Assembly (NCBI GenBank): GCA_003650445.1
Contig: QMQE01000116.1
Span: forward strand, 1 to 8,185
Direction: 5' to 3'
Length of the DNA stretch: 8,185 nucleotides
DNA from: Acidobacteriota bacterium
Lineage (GTDB): Bacteria > Acidobacteriota > Holophagae > Thermotomaculales > Thermotomaculaceae
Positions 1 to 7,026 of this stretch are shown here, piece by piece. Within the stretch, counting starts at the first letter, position 1, and every line of letters begins with the position of its first letter. The position numbers and the translations under genes are program-made. The notes under the pieces are model-generated. The model did not search any database and had not been told where the DNA came from. It saw nothing but the letters and a program-made list of their open reading frames with translations.

Positions 1-7
1 GACCCGC

Positions 8-40
8 TTCTGAACCTTAGTTCTATCTTTTCTGAACCTT
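8..40. repeat. 11-bp direct repeat TTCTGAACCTT, two copies
   Basis: TTCTGAACCTT occurs at 8-18 and again, identically, at 30-40, giving a 22-bp period. It is followed at once by a degenerate doublet CCTTGTG/CCTTTGTG (37-51). Read on the minus strand these give the CACAAAGGCACAAGG-type text that often accompanies GACGCAGAG repeats in environmental bacterial genomes (recalled, not searched). Confidence 0.6.
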
Positions 41-67
41 GTGCCTTTGTGTTGAATTCCCCTCCCC

Positions 68-94
68 CTCAGCGTACTCTGCGTCCTCTGCGGT
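68..94. repeat. Tandem 9-mer repeat (CTCTGCGTC-like), three units
   Basis: Three adjacent 9-mers are visible: CTCAGCGTA (68-76), CTCTGCGTC (77-85) and CTCTGCGGT (86-94). On the minus strand they read ACCGCAGAG, GACGCAGAG, TACGCTGAG. From memory, this GACGCAGAG family is a widespread non-coding repeat in many bacterial phyla, often mis-annotated as short peptides containing TAEDAE. Copy number in this genome cannot be judged from one window. Confidence 0.75.
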
Positions 95-156
95 GAGTCC
101 CCTCTTTCGCGCACACGCACTTTCACACGCACTCTCCACCGCCCGTGCGAAACGCC

Positions 157-171
157 CACTCTGAAAGAGTG
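157..171. repeat. Perfect 6-bp hairpin with GAA loop
   Basis: CACTCT (157-162), GAA (163-165) and AGAGTG (166-171) form a perfect stem-loop. It is followed by GATGAGGGATGAGTGATGGGTG-like text made of GATGAG/GATGGG units. It resembles the second hairpin at 258-270, which has the same GAA loop and the same trailing TGATGAG. Confidence 0.7.
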
Positions 172-200
172 ATGAGGGATGAGTGATGGGTGACAAAAGA

Positions 201-230
201 CAGGGAATGGCCAACTCCCTGATTTTTCTT
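201..230. terminator. Probable intrinsic terminator, possibly bidirectional
   Basis: CAGGGA (201-206) pairs with TCCCTG (216-221) across a 9-base loop. On the plus strand the stem is followed by ATTTTTCTT. On the minus strand it is followed by TCTTTTGTC. The minus reading sits about 95 bases beyond the stop codon of the rRNA methyltransferase gene and is the best candidate to end that transcript. The stem is short, so strength is uncertain. Confidence 0.5.
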
Positions 231-262
231 ACCCCTACCCCTACTCCTACCCCTACTCACCC
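231..262. repeat. CCCCTA hexamer run (TAGGGG on the minus strand)
   Basis: The plus strand reads as hexamers CCCCTA, CCCCTA, CTCCTA, CCCCTA after an initial A, then CTCACCC. The minus strand therefore has several GGGG or GGG tracts with short spacers and could in principle form a G-quadruplex. The run lies in transcribed or downstream sequence of the rRNA methyltransferase gene. No function can be assigned. Confidence 0.6.
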
Positions 263-270
263 GAAGGGTG
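258..270. repeat. Second small hairpin with GAA loop
   Basis: CACCC (258-262), GAA (263-265) and GGGTG (266-270) form a perfect 5-bp stem, extended to 6 bp by T257 with A271, and followed by ATGAGT. It mirrors the hairpin at 157-171: same GAA loop and same trailing TGATGAG. The two bracket the terminator and the CCCCTA run. Confidence 0.65.
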
Positions 271-315
271 ATGAGTGCTGACGCTGGTGGCGGCAGTGCG
301 GGTTCAGGCCTTTCT

Positions 316-1434
316 TTATTTTCTGGAAAGTCTGACCATGGTTTCAAAGTGCGCAGTGCCGGGAAACATGTCGATGAGCACAGTCTTTTCCACCTGATAG
401 TTGTCAAGTCGGTTAATATCCCTGGCAAGCGTCGCGGCATCGCATGAAACATAGACAATCCGCAGAATATCCGATTGGTTGATTTTCCTGGCCAATTCCC
501 TGCCCATTCCCTCACGGGGCGGGTCCAGCACCAGCACATCACAGGCCATTGGCTCCCAGCGGTTGCAGTCCCCTTCCATTGTTTTCACATTCGAAATTCC
601 GTTTAATGCCAGGGATTTCTTCATCATGCTCACCGCCGGATGGGACCACTCCATTGCAGAGAGTTCGGAAAAATGATCAGCAAGAGGCAGGGTCAAAAAT
701 CCAGATCCGGCAAAGAGTTCCCACGCAGTATTTCCAGTTCCAGCAAGCTTCAGCACCGTGTCTATGAAATTCTGCAACAGAAAGCGGTTGGCCTGGAAGA
801 AAGTACCGGGCTGGTGCAGCAGAATGTAGTCTGGAAATTCAATCTTCACCGGCTCAACTTCCCCCGCTTTCCGGTAGCGATACGCGGTTTCCTTAAACGG
901 ATGGCTTTCCAGATAAAAAGAGTTTCGACAGCGGGTTTTTTGAAGGATGGGGACTAAATGTTCCGGCATCAGCAGGCAATCATTCACCGGGACAATATCA
1001 TGGGAGCTTTTTGCAAAGAAGCCTTTTCGGCCTTTTTCACATTGAAAACGGGTGCGGATACGGTACCGGTTCCGCTCAGGAGAGGGAATAACCGTCATTT
1101 CGGAGAAAGGAATTGAAAGTTTGCCGATTCGCTGGAGGGTTTCCAGCAGAATCTCCTGTTTGAACATCAGCTCTGTTTTGTAATCTGTGTGTCGAAAGTC
1201 ACAGCCCCCGCAGCGACTGTAAAAGGGGCAGTCCGAATCAATTCGTAAAACAGAGGGGGTAATGATATCCATGGACCTGCCATCCATCACGCCTTTTCTG
1301 GGCCGGAGACTGACCCGCACATCCTCATCGGGCAGCGCCCGGTCCACCAGGACAACCTGTCCGTCCAATCGGGCCAGCCCCTTTCCGCCCTGCACTATTT
1401 TTTCTATCTTCACGATTTCAATTTTATCTGTCAT
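316..1434 (-). CDS. rlmD: 23S rRNA (uracil-C5)-methyltransferase, RlmD/RumA type
   Basis: This enzyme of the TrmA/RlmC/RlmD family (372 aa) transfers a methyl group from SAM to C5 of a uracil, in RlmD U1939 of 23S rRNA. The N-terminal 60 residues look like a TRAM RNA-binding domain, which TrmA lacks. The 4Fe-4S cysteines are C69, C75, C78 and C153. Later come the substrate-site motif FFQANRF (212-218), the SAM loop ELFAGSG (239-245), DPPR (304-307), the catalytic cysteine in VSCD (C331) and the base in HFE (E364). All key residues are present. It is shorter than E. coli RlmD (about 430 aa). The exact target (U1939, U747 or both) cannot be told from sequence. The ATG at 1434 has no clear Shine-Dalgarno and lies only 14 bases beyond a strong terminator, so expression may depend on read-through. 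Confidence 0.93.
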   Translation of the reverse strand: MTDKIEIVKIEKIVQGGKGLARLDGQVVLVDRALPDEDVRVSLRPRKGVMDGRSMDIITPSVLRIDSDCPFYSRCGGCDFRHTDYKTELMFKQEILLETLQRIGKLSIPFSEMTVIPSPERNRYRIRTRFQCEKGRKGFFAKSSHDIVPVNDCLLMPEHLVPILQKTRCRNSFYLESHPFKETAYRYRKAGEVEPVKIEFPDYILLHQPGTFFQANRFLLQNFIDTVLKLAGTGNTAWELFAGSGFLTLPLADHFSELSAMEWSHPAVSMMKKSLALNGISNVKTMEGDCNRWEPMACDVLVLDPPREGMGRELARKINQSDILRIVYVSCDAATLARDINRLDNYQVEKTVLIDMFPGTAHFETMVRLSRK

Positions 1435-1448
1435 ATTTCACAACGCAC

Positions 1449-1478
1449 AAAAAAACCCGCCAAATGGCGGGTTTTTTT
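1449..1478. terminator. Strong bidirectional intrinsic terminator
   Basis: A7 (1449-1455), CCCGCC (1456-1461), loop AAAT, GGCGGG (1466-1471) and T7 (1472-1478) form a perfect hairpin with an A tract on one side and a T tract on the other, a terminator in both directions. It begins 13 bases after the cytochrome stop codon and ends that minus-strand transcript. Its far end is 14 bases from the ATG of the next gene. Confidence 0.92.
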
Positions 1479-1491
1479 CATTCAAACTTTT

Positions 1492-1857
1492 TTACTTTTT
1501 AACGTGGCACTTAGCGCATTTTGTCGGGCCGGTTTTCTTACCGTCTTTTGCCAGGTTTTTATGGCAGCCCACGCATGAATGGTTGGATTTCCGGTCATGA
1601 AAGGCCTTGAAGTATTTCGGCGCATCGCCGGCTTTTTTCTTGTGGCAGGTCAGGCAGGCCTGCGGCTCGCCCTTCTTGTCCCACGTGTGATGGCAAACTT
1701 CACACTTGAACTGGTCGGAGTGAAGTTTGTGGTTAAACTCCACCACTTTCTTGGGGTTCGCTTTCAGCGTAACCTTTTCCGGTGCGGTGGCTGCCATAAC
1801 CATGGTCACGCCCAGCACGAATGCCAACGCAATTGCAATAGAAACTACTTTTTTCAT
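1492..1857 (-). CDS. Periplasmic tetraheme class III cytochrome c (c3 type)
   Basis: This 121-aa protein is a small periplasmic electron carrier. A signal peptide (MKKVVS, hydrophobic 6-20) probably ends at VMA-ATA (about 22). Four CxxCH haem sites are present: C52-H56, C68-H72, C95-H99 and C114-H118. Extra histidines H43 and H46 (in FNHKLH), H57 (CHH) and H87 (FHD) match the distal ligands of cytochrome c3, so all four haems can be bis-histidine. Unlike Desulfovibrio c3, where two sites are CxxxxCH, all four are CxxCH. Usual c3 partners are periplasmic hydrogenases, formate dehydrogenases or membrane cytochrome complexes, but none is in this window. The ATG at 1857 is chosen because GAAGGAGGG lies just upstream; a TTG 15 bases earlier would put that site inside the gene. 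Its promoter has unusual palindromes and the gene ends at a strong terminator, so it is probably monocistronic. Confidence 0.93.
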   Translation of the reverse strand: MKKVVSIAIALAFVLGVTMVMAATAPEKVTLKANPKKVVEFNHKLHSDQFKCEVCHHTWDKKGEPQACLTCHKKKAGDAPKYFKAFHDRKSNHSCVGCHKNLAKDGKKTGPTKCAKCHVKK

Positions 1858-1861
1858 TATA

Positions 1862-1870
1862 CCCTCCTTC
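1862..1870 (-). promoter_or_regulatory. Shine-Dalgarno site deciding the cytochrome start
   Basis: GAAGGAGGG on the minus strand lies 4 bases before the ATG at 1857. It supports that ATG over the upstream TTG at 1872. Confidence 0.85.
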
Positions 1871-1880
1871 AATGTTCCTA

Positions 1881-1907
1881 AATATTATAGGTCTCTTCTA
1901 TAATATT
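1881..1907. promoter_or_regulatory. Perfect 10-bp inverted repeat over the -10 box
   Basis: AATATTATAG (1881-1890) and CTATAATATT (1898-1907) are exact reverse complements separated by 7 bases. The left arm contains the predicted -10 hexamer. No T tract follows, so it is not a terminator. It is either an operator or half of a leader structure. It overlaps the next repeat by the AATATTA of its right arm. Confidence 0.65.
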
Positions 1908-1911
1908 GCAA
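1884..1911 (-). promoter_or_regulatory. Predicted sigma-70 promoter of the cytochrome gene
   Basis: On the minus strand TTGCAA (1906-1911) and a consensus TATAAT (1884-1889) are separated by 16 bases. Transcription would begin near 1877, giving a leader of about 20 bases that carries the Shine-Dalgarno. Both boxes lie within inverted repeats (1881-1907 and 1901-1923), so a protein binding either repeat would block or modulate polymerase. Confidence 0.7.
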
Positions 1912-1923
1912 GGAGCAATATTA
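1901..1923. promoter_or_regulatory. Perfect 9-bp inverted repeat over the -35 box
   Basis: TAATATTGC (1901-1909) and GCAATATTA (1915-1923) are exact reverse complements with a 5-base spacer. The left arm includes most of the predicted -35 hexamer. The repeat shares the AATATT core with the -10 palindrome, whose centre is 18 bp away, so one regulator could bind both in tandem, or the two pairings could exclude each other. Confidence 0.6.
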
Positions 1924-1925
1924 AC

Positions 1926-1943
1926 ACGTGACAAGGGTCACGT
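1926..1943. promoter_or_regulatory. CRP/FNR-family-like operator upstream of the cytochrome promoter
   Basis: ACGTGAC (1926-1932) and GTCACGT (1937-1943) form a perfect palindrome with core GTGA-N6-TCAC, the half-site and spacing bound by CRP-type regulators (CRP consensus TGTGA-N6-TCACA). Its centre (1934.5) lies 23.5 bp upstream of the outer end of the -35 box, about -58 from the predicted start, close to a class I activator position. The regulator itself is not in this window. Confidence 0.5.
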
Positions 1944-2000
1944 TTCAGCTCTTTGCGTAAGGGTCAAGCTACATCTACCTGAAAATTCAGGGCATTTTGA

Positions 2001-4037
2001 TCAATTCAACCGTACTGCCGGGGTAAATACCAGTTTTTCCTGGCCATCTCCTGAAATATTCAAGCCTGAAAGCACCGGAGCTGCAGACTGAATCTGAATC
2101 ATGTCAAAATCATGGAGCCCCAAGCTGTTGAACAATGAACCGCCCGGCCCGATCACATCCACAAGGTTCTCCATCGGTGCCAGCGACACGCTCTGGGCAC
2201 CAACGGATACCCCCCCGGCATATGCAGTCAATGTTACGGAAATTGTGGAATCTGATGTGTTCCAGCATGCAAGGCCGTTCCAGCTCACGCTGTCATTGTA
2301 GGAAGGAAAAAGGTACATCAGCTGACTGGACAGGCTTCCATCCAGAAGGAATTCCGCCATTCCGCCGGCCGTATTAAAATAAACGCACTTGAAAACACCT
2401 GCCCCCCCTGTCAGCGTAACGGTTGCCGCCATCGCCGTGGCACCGGACAGACTGGATATATCAATTTTCATGGTGCTGTGAGAGGCGAGGGTGTAAGAAC
2501 CGTTCTGGAGCAGGCTGCCATCATCTGCGTACAGGCTTATACGAAATTCAGCCTGCTCATTTGCGGGGGTATAAGCCAGAAGGTAAGTTGTATAGTTACT
2601 GTGTGCTATGTGAGGTAGATAGTAAGTTGTCCCTTCCGCCGGAGGCTGTGCCCCACTGACTTCATAGGCACCGATATCAAATGGTGCTGTACGGGGATTT
2701 TTGTCCAAATCATCGGACACGGGAACCGTGCTGTCACCCGCGTCAATACAAGGACTCCCTTCCATCGGATGATATTCGGAATCCAGAGATGGATCCGCAA
2801 CAAAACTGTGCCCTTCGGATCCGATATGATTCTGCCAGTCACTGAAACTTCCGTTCTCCATTTCGTAACCCGGGCGCTGATCTGTAAATGCCAATGGGCC
2901 ATTTCCATGCCAGTAGCAGTTATAATCCATTGCAGGCATTCCGTCCATCGCGTTTACCCTGCCGACATCGCCTTCATGATAAAAAGTCCGGATAAATACC
3001 ATCGGGGTGGAAATGGAAGAATCCTGCAACACGATGTTATTTTCCACATGAATATTTGTACTTGCGGGGCGATAACCGATTCCATCGTTGGGATCTGTGT
3101 CCGGCTCCCAGTCCTGCAGCGATACACCAAAATAAACCGCGCTTTGATCCGACTGCGCAGTGTCAATCAGCGTATTGTTATATGCTGAGGCATCTTTTGC
3201 CGCATAAAACGCAATTCCAGCCATGCCGGTGTTTCGGATGAGGCAATTCCGGACAACACCTCCGATGTTTTCATAGCGGTCGGGATTTACCGTTAAATCA
3301 AAATATTCCGGGCTGGTGTCAAACCCTAATGCCACCCCGATTTCACCGCAGTTTTCAACAATGTTCCGTTCAATCACCGCACCGACTGCCCCCCCTTTGG
3401 CGTACACACCGGTTGTCGCTGTGTCGTGAATGTAGCAATCCCGAACAATCATGTAGTCCGAATTGACATTGTCCACCCCTTCCGCATTGCCGCCGTACCG
3501 GATTCCTGAATTATAGATTTCACAATCCTCAACCGTAAGATAATCGCATTCCGGAGTTACCTTGATGCAATCCCTGCCTGTATCATGAATTTTACAGTTC
3601 TGAATTGTAACGTGGGAAACTCCCGTTCGATCGTTCGGGTCTCCCCAGTCCCAGCGCGTAAACAGCATAATCCCGTAATAATATCCCCCGGTAATCTCCA
3701 GGCCATTCAAGGTCGTGCCGTCGGAATCCACATCAAGAGTTACCGTCGTATCCAGATTTTCGTCGTTAATCGGCGCATGGATCACCACATGCTCACCATT
3801 GTAAGCCTGAAGCGTCATATTGGCATTGCGAATCCGGACCACCTCATTGTAAGTACCCGCACGAACAGAAATGGTATCCCCGGCCGCAGACTCATCCACG
3901 GCGTGGCTGATGGTCGCGAAAGGCGCAGAAATCGTTCCTGATCCACTACTGTCATTCCCCGATGGAGAAACAAAAATGGTGGAAGACAACCCCTGAACAG
4001 CACACACAATCAATAGAATTAACAGATTTTTTTTCAT
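2001..4037 (-). CDS. Secreted right-handed parallel beta-helix repeat protein
   Basis: This 678-aa exported protein has a signal peptide (residues 1 to about 18). Its opening, FVSPSGNDS followed by APFATISHAVD and DTISVRAGTY (22-63), is typical of secreted beta-helix proteins of the DUF1565/polysaccharide-lyase type. Helical rungs of the V-x-N/D-C-x-I kind recur at about 141-160, 164-178, 193-213, 219-238, 258-279 and 327-340. The helix closes with GSPCIDAGD (427-435) and DIGAYE (454-459). The C-terminal part (about 471-678) appears to be two related beta-sandwich-like units, starting near YYLPHIAHS (472) and YLFPSYNDS (575). The family suggests binding or cleavage of polysaccharide, but I cannot identify catalytic residues, so enzyme activity is unproven. 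The ATG at 4037 follows GGGGGAG at 7 bases. The gene has its own predicted promoter and an upstream CRP-like site. Confidence 0.88.
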   Translation of the reverse strand: MKKNLLILLIVCAVQGLSSTIFVSPSGNDSSGSGTISAPFATISHAVDESAAGDTISVRAGTYNEVVRIRNANMTLQAYNGEHVVIHAPINDENLDTTVTLDVDSDGTTLNGLEITGGYYYGIMLFTRWDWGDPNDRTGVSHVTIQNCKIHDTGRDCIKVTPECDYLTVEDCEIYNSGIRYGGNAEGVDNVNSDYMIVRDCYIHDTATTGVYAKGGAVGAVIERNIVENCGEIGVALGFDTSPEYFDLTVNPDRYENIGGVVRNCLIRNTGMAGIAFYAAKDASAYNNTLIDTAQSDQSAVYFGVSLQDWEPDTDPNDGIGYRPASTNIHVENNIVLQDSSISTPMVFIRTFYHEGDVGRVNAMDGMPAMDYNCYWHGNGPLAFTDQRPGYEMENGSFSDWQNHIGSEGHSFVADPSLDSEYHPMEGSPCIDAGDSTVPVSDDLDKNPRTAPFDIGAYEVSGAQPPAEGTTYYLPHIAHSNYTTYLLAYTPANEQAEFRISLYADDGSLLQNGSYTLASHSTMKIDISSLSGATAMAATVTLTGGAGVFKCVYFNTAGGMAEFLLDGSLSSQLMYLFPSYNDSVSWNGLACWNTSDSTISVTLTAYAGGVSVGAQSVSLAPMENLVDVIGPGGSLFNSLGLHDFDMIQIQSAAPVLSGLNISGDGQEKLVFTPAVRLN

Positions 4038-4091
4038 TTTTGTACTCCCCCGATACAGGCAATAATCACTTATTGCATCTTTTATTTTTCA

Positions 4092-4120
4092 AATATAGAT
4101 ATTCTATCGCTCCGTTACAA
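4092..4120 (-). promoter_or_regulatory. Predicted sigma-70 promoter of the beta-helix gene
   Basis: On the minus strand TTGTAA (4115-4120) and TATATT (4092-4097) are spaced by 17 bases, matching consensus at 4 of 6 and 5 of 6 positions. The start would fall near 4085, with a leader of about 48 bases ending in the GGGGGAG Shine-Dalgarno (4045-4051). Confidence 0.55.
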
Positions 4121-4133
4121 GACTGAATGCAGA

Positions 4134-4155
4134 TTTTGTGTTTTGTGTCACAAAA
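4134..4155. promoter_or_regulatory. CRP/FNR-family-like palindrome between divergent genes
   Basis: TTTTGTG (4134-4140) and CACAAAA (4149-4155) are exact reverse complements. Written as a CRP-type site this is TTGTGT-N6-TCACAA (4136-4153), one base from the TTGTGA-N6-TCACAA form used by several CRP/FNR-family regulators. Its centre (4144.5) is 24.5 bp upstream of the beta-helix -35 box, nearly the same geometry as at the cytochrome promoter. It also lies 106 bp upstream of the plus-strand gene at 4251, so it could serve both directions. A second TTTTGTG (4141-4147) sits inside the spacer. Confidence 0.5.
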
Positions 4156-4238
4156 GTCTATGAAGAACATTCCAAAATTCCGGACACTTTTCAGGTATGA
4201 ATTTTGCATACTTTTATAGATGGATTGAAAAACTGTTT

Positions 4239-4246
4239 AGGAGGTG
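4239..4246 (+). promoter_or_regulatory. Shine-Dalgarno site deciding the start at 4251
   Basis: The strong AGGAGGTG site lies 4 bases before the ATG at 4251. It rules out the in-frame ATG at 4197, which would add 18 residues ahead of a normal signal peptide. I found no convincing -35/-10 pair for this gene. Confidence 0.85.
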
Positions 4247-4250
4247 CCGT

Positions 4251-4820
4251 ATGAAAAAACTCATTCTGTTTTTGATGGTACTTGTATTTGGAACCGTTGG
4301 ATTCAGTAAAACCCGCCACTTGGGCAACTACAGCTATATTGACACAGATGGCGCCATCAACATAGCCGTCAACGCTGCCGTTGCCGCCAAGAACCTCAAC
4401 CGCAAATATATCCCCCTGATTGCCTATATGGGAGCTGACGTCGGTACGATGGCAACAGTGGAACGCAAATCTATTGTGCTTGAGTATAAAGGCAAGGAAT
4501 ATCATTTGCCCACGATGAAAGAACTGAGACAGAACTACAACCGGGATGTCATGGATATGACACTGTTTGCAAATGAAATTGAACACATTTTTCCATCGGA
4601 AATGTCCAACTACAGATATCAGCCATGGATAGACTTCTGCCCGGCCCGGACAGAACCCCGAAAACTGGCTCCCGGTGATGTAACCCTGAGTTCTTCAACC
4701 GGCGTCAAAACCAAGCTCTATTTCAAAAACCCGGGAATCAAGAAGGGCGACATTGCAATCCTGCGGGTACATGACAAAAAAAATCCCGACATCAAAGGGG
4801 AATTAACCATCCAATTCTGA
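4251..4820 (+). CDS. Small secreted protein of unknown function
   Basis: This 189-aa protein is one I do not recognise. A signal peptide (MKKLILFLMVLVFGTVGFS, cleavage about residue 19) sends it to the periplasm or outside. The mature part is hydrophilic and mixed. Its first segment (about 28-80) reads DTDGAINIAVNAAVAAKNLN, then a hydrophobic strand IPLIAYM (54-60) and SIVLEYKGKEYHLP (74-87). The C-terminal third (about 141-189) looks beta-rich, with GDVTLSSST, TKLYFKN and GDIAILRVHD, like a small immunoglobulin-like fold. There is a single cysteine (C130), no lipobox and no metal-binding or catalytic motif that I can name. It is transcribed alone, divergent from the beta-helix gene and convergent with the kinase. 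The CRP-like site upstream may also regulate it. Confidence 0.8.
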   Translation: MKKLILFLMVLVFGTVGFSKTRHLGNYSYIDTDGAINIAVNAAVAAKNLNRKYIPLIAYMGADVGTMATVERKSIVLEYKGKEYHLPTMKELRQNYNRDVMDMTLFANEIEHIFPSEMSNYRYQPWIDFCPARTEPRKLAPGDVTLSSSTGVKTKLYFKNPGIKKGDIAILRVHDKKNPDIKGELTIQF

Positions 4821-4834
4821 TATCTGCCAGTTCT

Positions 4835-4871
4835 GAACCGGAACGGGGGCAATTCCACCCCGTCCCGGTTC
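4835..4871. terminator. Hairpin terminator between convergent genes
   Basis: GAACCGGAACGGGG (4835-4848) pairs with CCCCGTCCCGGTTC (4858-4871) over 14 positions, with one A-C mismatch on the plus strand that becomes a G-U pair in minus-strand RNA. The loop is 9 bases. On the plus strand it is followed by CCATTTTCATT, a weak T tract. It begins 15 bases after the stop of the plus-strand gene and ends 36 bases from the kinase stop, so it probably ends both transcripts. Confidence 0.7.
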
Positions 4872-4906
4872 CATTTTCATTCCCACCGTTTCACATTTTA
4901 AATTGA

Positions 4907-6211
4907 TCATTCGCAGGGAAAAGTTATAGTTACCTGAAGCCCACCGGATTCGGACGAAGCCGCATGGATTGTCCCATCCATAGCTTCCACTATGGTTTTA
5001 CAGATAGACAATCCCAGTCCGGAACCACCTGGAATATCCTGACGCCTGGACGGATCCCCCTTGAAAAATGGCTCAAAGAGATGCTCAATAATTTCTTCCC
5101 CCAGGCCATCCCCGGAATCTGAAAAAACAATTACGCCGGTTTCACCTTTCACATCACAATCAATAGAAACGCCTTTTGAAAGGTCTGCATATTTGGCCGA
5201 ATTCTCCAGCAGGTTCTCCACTACCCTGGCAAACTGTTCCCGGTTTCCCTTGAATGAAAATGGGGCACTCACCTCCAGCTTGACCGGGATCTCCGTTTTC
5301 CGCGATCTAAGGTACTCCCCAAAAAAATCTTCAACATTCACAATCTCCCGCTTGAAATTCTTTCGCTTTTGAACATCCAGAACCTGGTTTACAAGGGATT
5401 GAAGTTCGGATAAGTCCTTCATGATTCGTTCCCGAATCGGGGAAACCGGCAGCATTTCCGCCGCCACCCGCATCCGGGTAATCGGGGATTTCAGGTCATG
5501 GCTCACATCTCTGAGCAACCGTTCCTTATCCGCCATTGCCTGACGAACCTGCTCTTTCATTTCCCTGAAAGCATCAAAAAGCTTACGCAAATCTCCAGAA
5601 CTATGTATCGGTTCACCTGCGTACATCCCTTCAGGAAATGCACGGATTGCTGTCTCCAGTTCACTCAAAGGGTCGGCCAGCCATCGTTTCACGAGAAAAA
5701 AAAGCAATGCAAGAACAACAACTACGCTGAATGTTACAAGAAAAGCCGTTCGCCTCACCCGACTGTCATCTCCGTATTTAACGAGAATAAAACGATTTTC
5801 GCCTCTCACCACTTCCATGCCAACTGGAGCATGATCATCTTTTAACAAAAACATTTTCGGCCGTCTCGGGGCCTGCTCCGGCCGACGCATCCTCCTGACC
5901 GGCCACGGTTCCCGTTTCAAGCGAAAATATGGCTTTGAACGGAAATAGTCCGGATCAGAAGAAATGGTTTCTTCCGCTTTTTTTACAAGAATATGTAACC
6001 TGTAGGTGGATGCCAGCCTTTGAATGGTTTCAGGGGAAGAATCCGACACAATTTCCCGTAAAAGGAACTGAATGAATCGGCCCTGCGCTGGATTCAAAGT
6101 ACTGAGACGGCGCTCCTGAAACCGCACAAAAAAAAGTGTCAGCAGCAATAGTGTAATGATTGCTGCGGATACCGCCACCACCAGGACCAGTTTTAATGGT
6201 ATCTTTTTCAT
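4907..6211 (-). CDS. Sensor histidine kinase, CpxA-like
   Basis: This 434-aa inner-membrane kinase autophosphorylates on histidine and passes phosphate to the regulator encoded just upstream. Order: TM1 (about 8-29), periplasmic sensor (about 30-154), TM2 (about 155-174), HAMP (about 175-227), HisKA with the phospho-histidine H238 in DVSHDLKSP, then HATPase with N box N333/N337 in ENLLENSAKYA, G1 DSGDG (365-369), F box FEPFF (379-383) and G2 GGSGLGLSI (395-403). All catalytic motifs are intact. The sensor has an unusual basic, proline-rich patch (about 99-119). The signal sensed is unknown; similarity of the pair to CpxAR suggests envelope stress. The ATG at 6211 starts one base after the regulator stop and has no clear Shine-Dalgarno, so translation is probably coupled. 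An upstream in-frame ATG at 6316 would overlap the regulator deeply and is rejected. Confidence 0.93.
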   Translation of the reverse strand: MKKIPLKLVLVVAVSAAIITLLLLTLFFVRFQERRLSTLNPAQGRFIQFLLREIVSDSSPETIQRLASTYRLHILVKKAEETISSDPDYFRSKPYFRLKREPWPVRRMRRPEQAPRRPKMFLLKDDHAPVGMEVVRGENRFILVKYGDDSRVRRTAFLVTFSVVVVLALLFFLVKRWLADPLSELETAIRAFPEGMYAGEPIHSSGDLRKLFDAFREMKEQVRQAMADKERLLRDVSHDLKSPITRMRVAAEMLPVSPIRERIMKDLSELQSLVNQVLDVQKRKNFKREIVNVEDFFGEYLRSRKTEIPVKLEVSAPFSFKGNREQFARVVENLLENSAKYADLSKGVSIDCDVKGETGVIVFSDSGDGLGEEIIEHLFEPFFKGDPSRRQDIPGGSGLGLSICKTIVEAMDGTIHAASSESGGLQVTITFPCE

Positions 6212-6212
6212 A

Positions 6213-6908
6213 TCAATCAATAAACATATAACCGGCTCCACGAACCGTCTTGATAAAGCGGGGAGAAGCCGGATTATCCCCCAGTTTCGCCCGGACCCGG
6301 CTGATTGCCACATCAATGGATCGGTCGTACACCTCCCACTCGTACCCCTTCAATGACTCCATGATAAAATCCCGGCTGAGAATCCGGCCTTTACGGGTAA
6401 CCAGAAGCTCCAGCATATCGTATTCCATGGTGGTAAGGTCCAACCGTTCACCATTGACCCTTGCCTCCTTTCGTGCCGGCAGTAACTCAAGGCCTGAACT
6501 TGTCTGAATCTCTTCCCGCCCTTCCTCATCCGAACCGCTGCGTTTCAAGATGCTTCGGATTCGGGCAACCAGCTCCCTGGGTTCAAATGGCTTCGGCAGA
6601 TAGTCATCAGCTCCAAGCTCAAGGCCCAGGACCCGATCCATCACCTCCCCCCTTGCCGTCAGCATGATTACCGGAAGATTCGATTTTTCTCGAACTTCCT
6701 TCAGAACTTCAAAGCCATCCATTTCCGGCATCATCACATCCAGCACAAGCAGGTCATAAGCTCCGGAATCCAGTTTCGTAAGCCCGGTTCGGGGACGGGT
6801 AGCGGAGTGTACAAGAAAACCGAAATCGCTCAGATAGTTTTCCAATAGCTCATTGAGATTCACATCGTCATCAATAATCATCAGTCTCGGTTTCTTGCTG
6901 TCTGTCAT
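6213..6908 (-). CDS. OmpR/PhoB-family response regulator, CpxR-like
   Basis: This 231-aa DNA-binding regulator is phosphorylated by the adjacent kinase. The receiver domain (about 8-122) has the acidic pair D13/D14, phospho-acceptor D57 in LDVMMP, T84 in MLTARG, and K106 in LPKPF. The stretch MDRVLGLELGADDYLPKPF is nearly identical to E. coli CpxR as I recall it. The C-terminal winged helix (about 138-230) has the recognition-helix region RSIDVAISRVRAKLG (197-210) and the wing TVRGAGY (221-227). The ATG at 6908 follows GGGAG (6917-6921) at 8 bases. A GTAAC-N5-GTAAC direct repeat upstream suggests autoregulation. The stop is one base from the kinase start, making a two-gene operon. No CpxP-like or chaperone target gene is seen nearby. 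Confidence 0.95.
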   Translation of the reverse strand: MTDSKKPRLMIIDDDVNLNELLENYLSDFGFLVHSATRPRTGLTKLDSGAYDLLVLDVMMPEMDGFEVLKEVREKSNLPVIMLTARGEVMDRVLGLELGADDYLPKPFEPRELVARIRSILKRSGSDEEGREEIQTSSGLELLPARKEARVNGERLDLTTMEYDMLELLVTRKGRILSRDFIMESLKGYEWEVYDRSIDVAISRVRAKLGDNPASPRFIKTVRGAGYMFID

Positions 6909-6940
6909 ACTGGCATCTCCCGGTGCATATTCTTTTTATC

Positions 6941-6946
6941 AGTATA
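6941..6946 (-). promoter_or_regulatory. Possible -10 box of the two-component operon
   Basis: TATACT on the minus strand (5 of 6 matches) lies 33 bases before the regulator ATG. No recognisable -35 hexamer stands 16-18 bases upstream (the sequence there is GGGGAA-like), which would fit an activator-dependent promoter. The direct repeat at 6984-6998 lies about 57 bp upstream of the implied start near 6934. Confidence 0.4.
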
Positions 6947-6983
6947 TCATCCGATTCTCTTATTTCCCCTGCATTTCAGTAGC

Positions 6984-6998
6984 GTAACAAAATGTAAC
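6984..6998. promoter_or_regulatory. CpxR-box-like direct repeat
   Basis: GTAAC (6984-6988), five bases AAAAT, and GTAAC (6994-6998) form a direct repeat with 10-bp period, typical of OmpR/PhoB-family binding. The CpxR box described in enterobacteria is GTAAA-N5-GTAAA, so spacing is identical and each half differs by one base. It lies directly upstream of the CpxR-like gene. It is also flanked by AGCGT (6981-6985) and ACGCT (7000-7004). Confidence 0.5.
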
Positions 6999-7026
6999 AA
7001 CGCTTATTCGCTTATCATTGTATCCG

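Larger units (their letters stand above)
1..315. other. Repeat-rich intergenic region without a credible gene
   Basis: This stretch lies downstream of the rRNA methyltransferase gene. Its open frames are short, overlap on opposite strands and translate to low-complexity peptides, so I do not call a gene. It holds an 11-bp direct repeat (8-18 and 30-40), a CCTTGTG/CCTTTGTG doublet (37-51), three 9-mers (68-94), two hairpins with GAA loops (157-171 and 258-270), a probable terminator (201-230) and CCCCTA hexamers (231-262). It looks like accumulated dispersed intergenic repeats rather than a decayed gene. Confidence 0.7.
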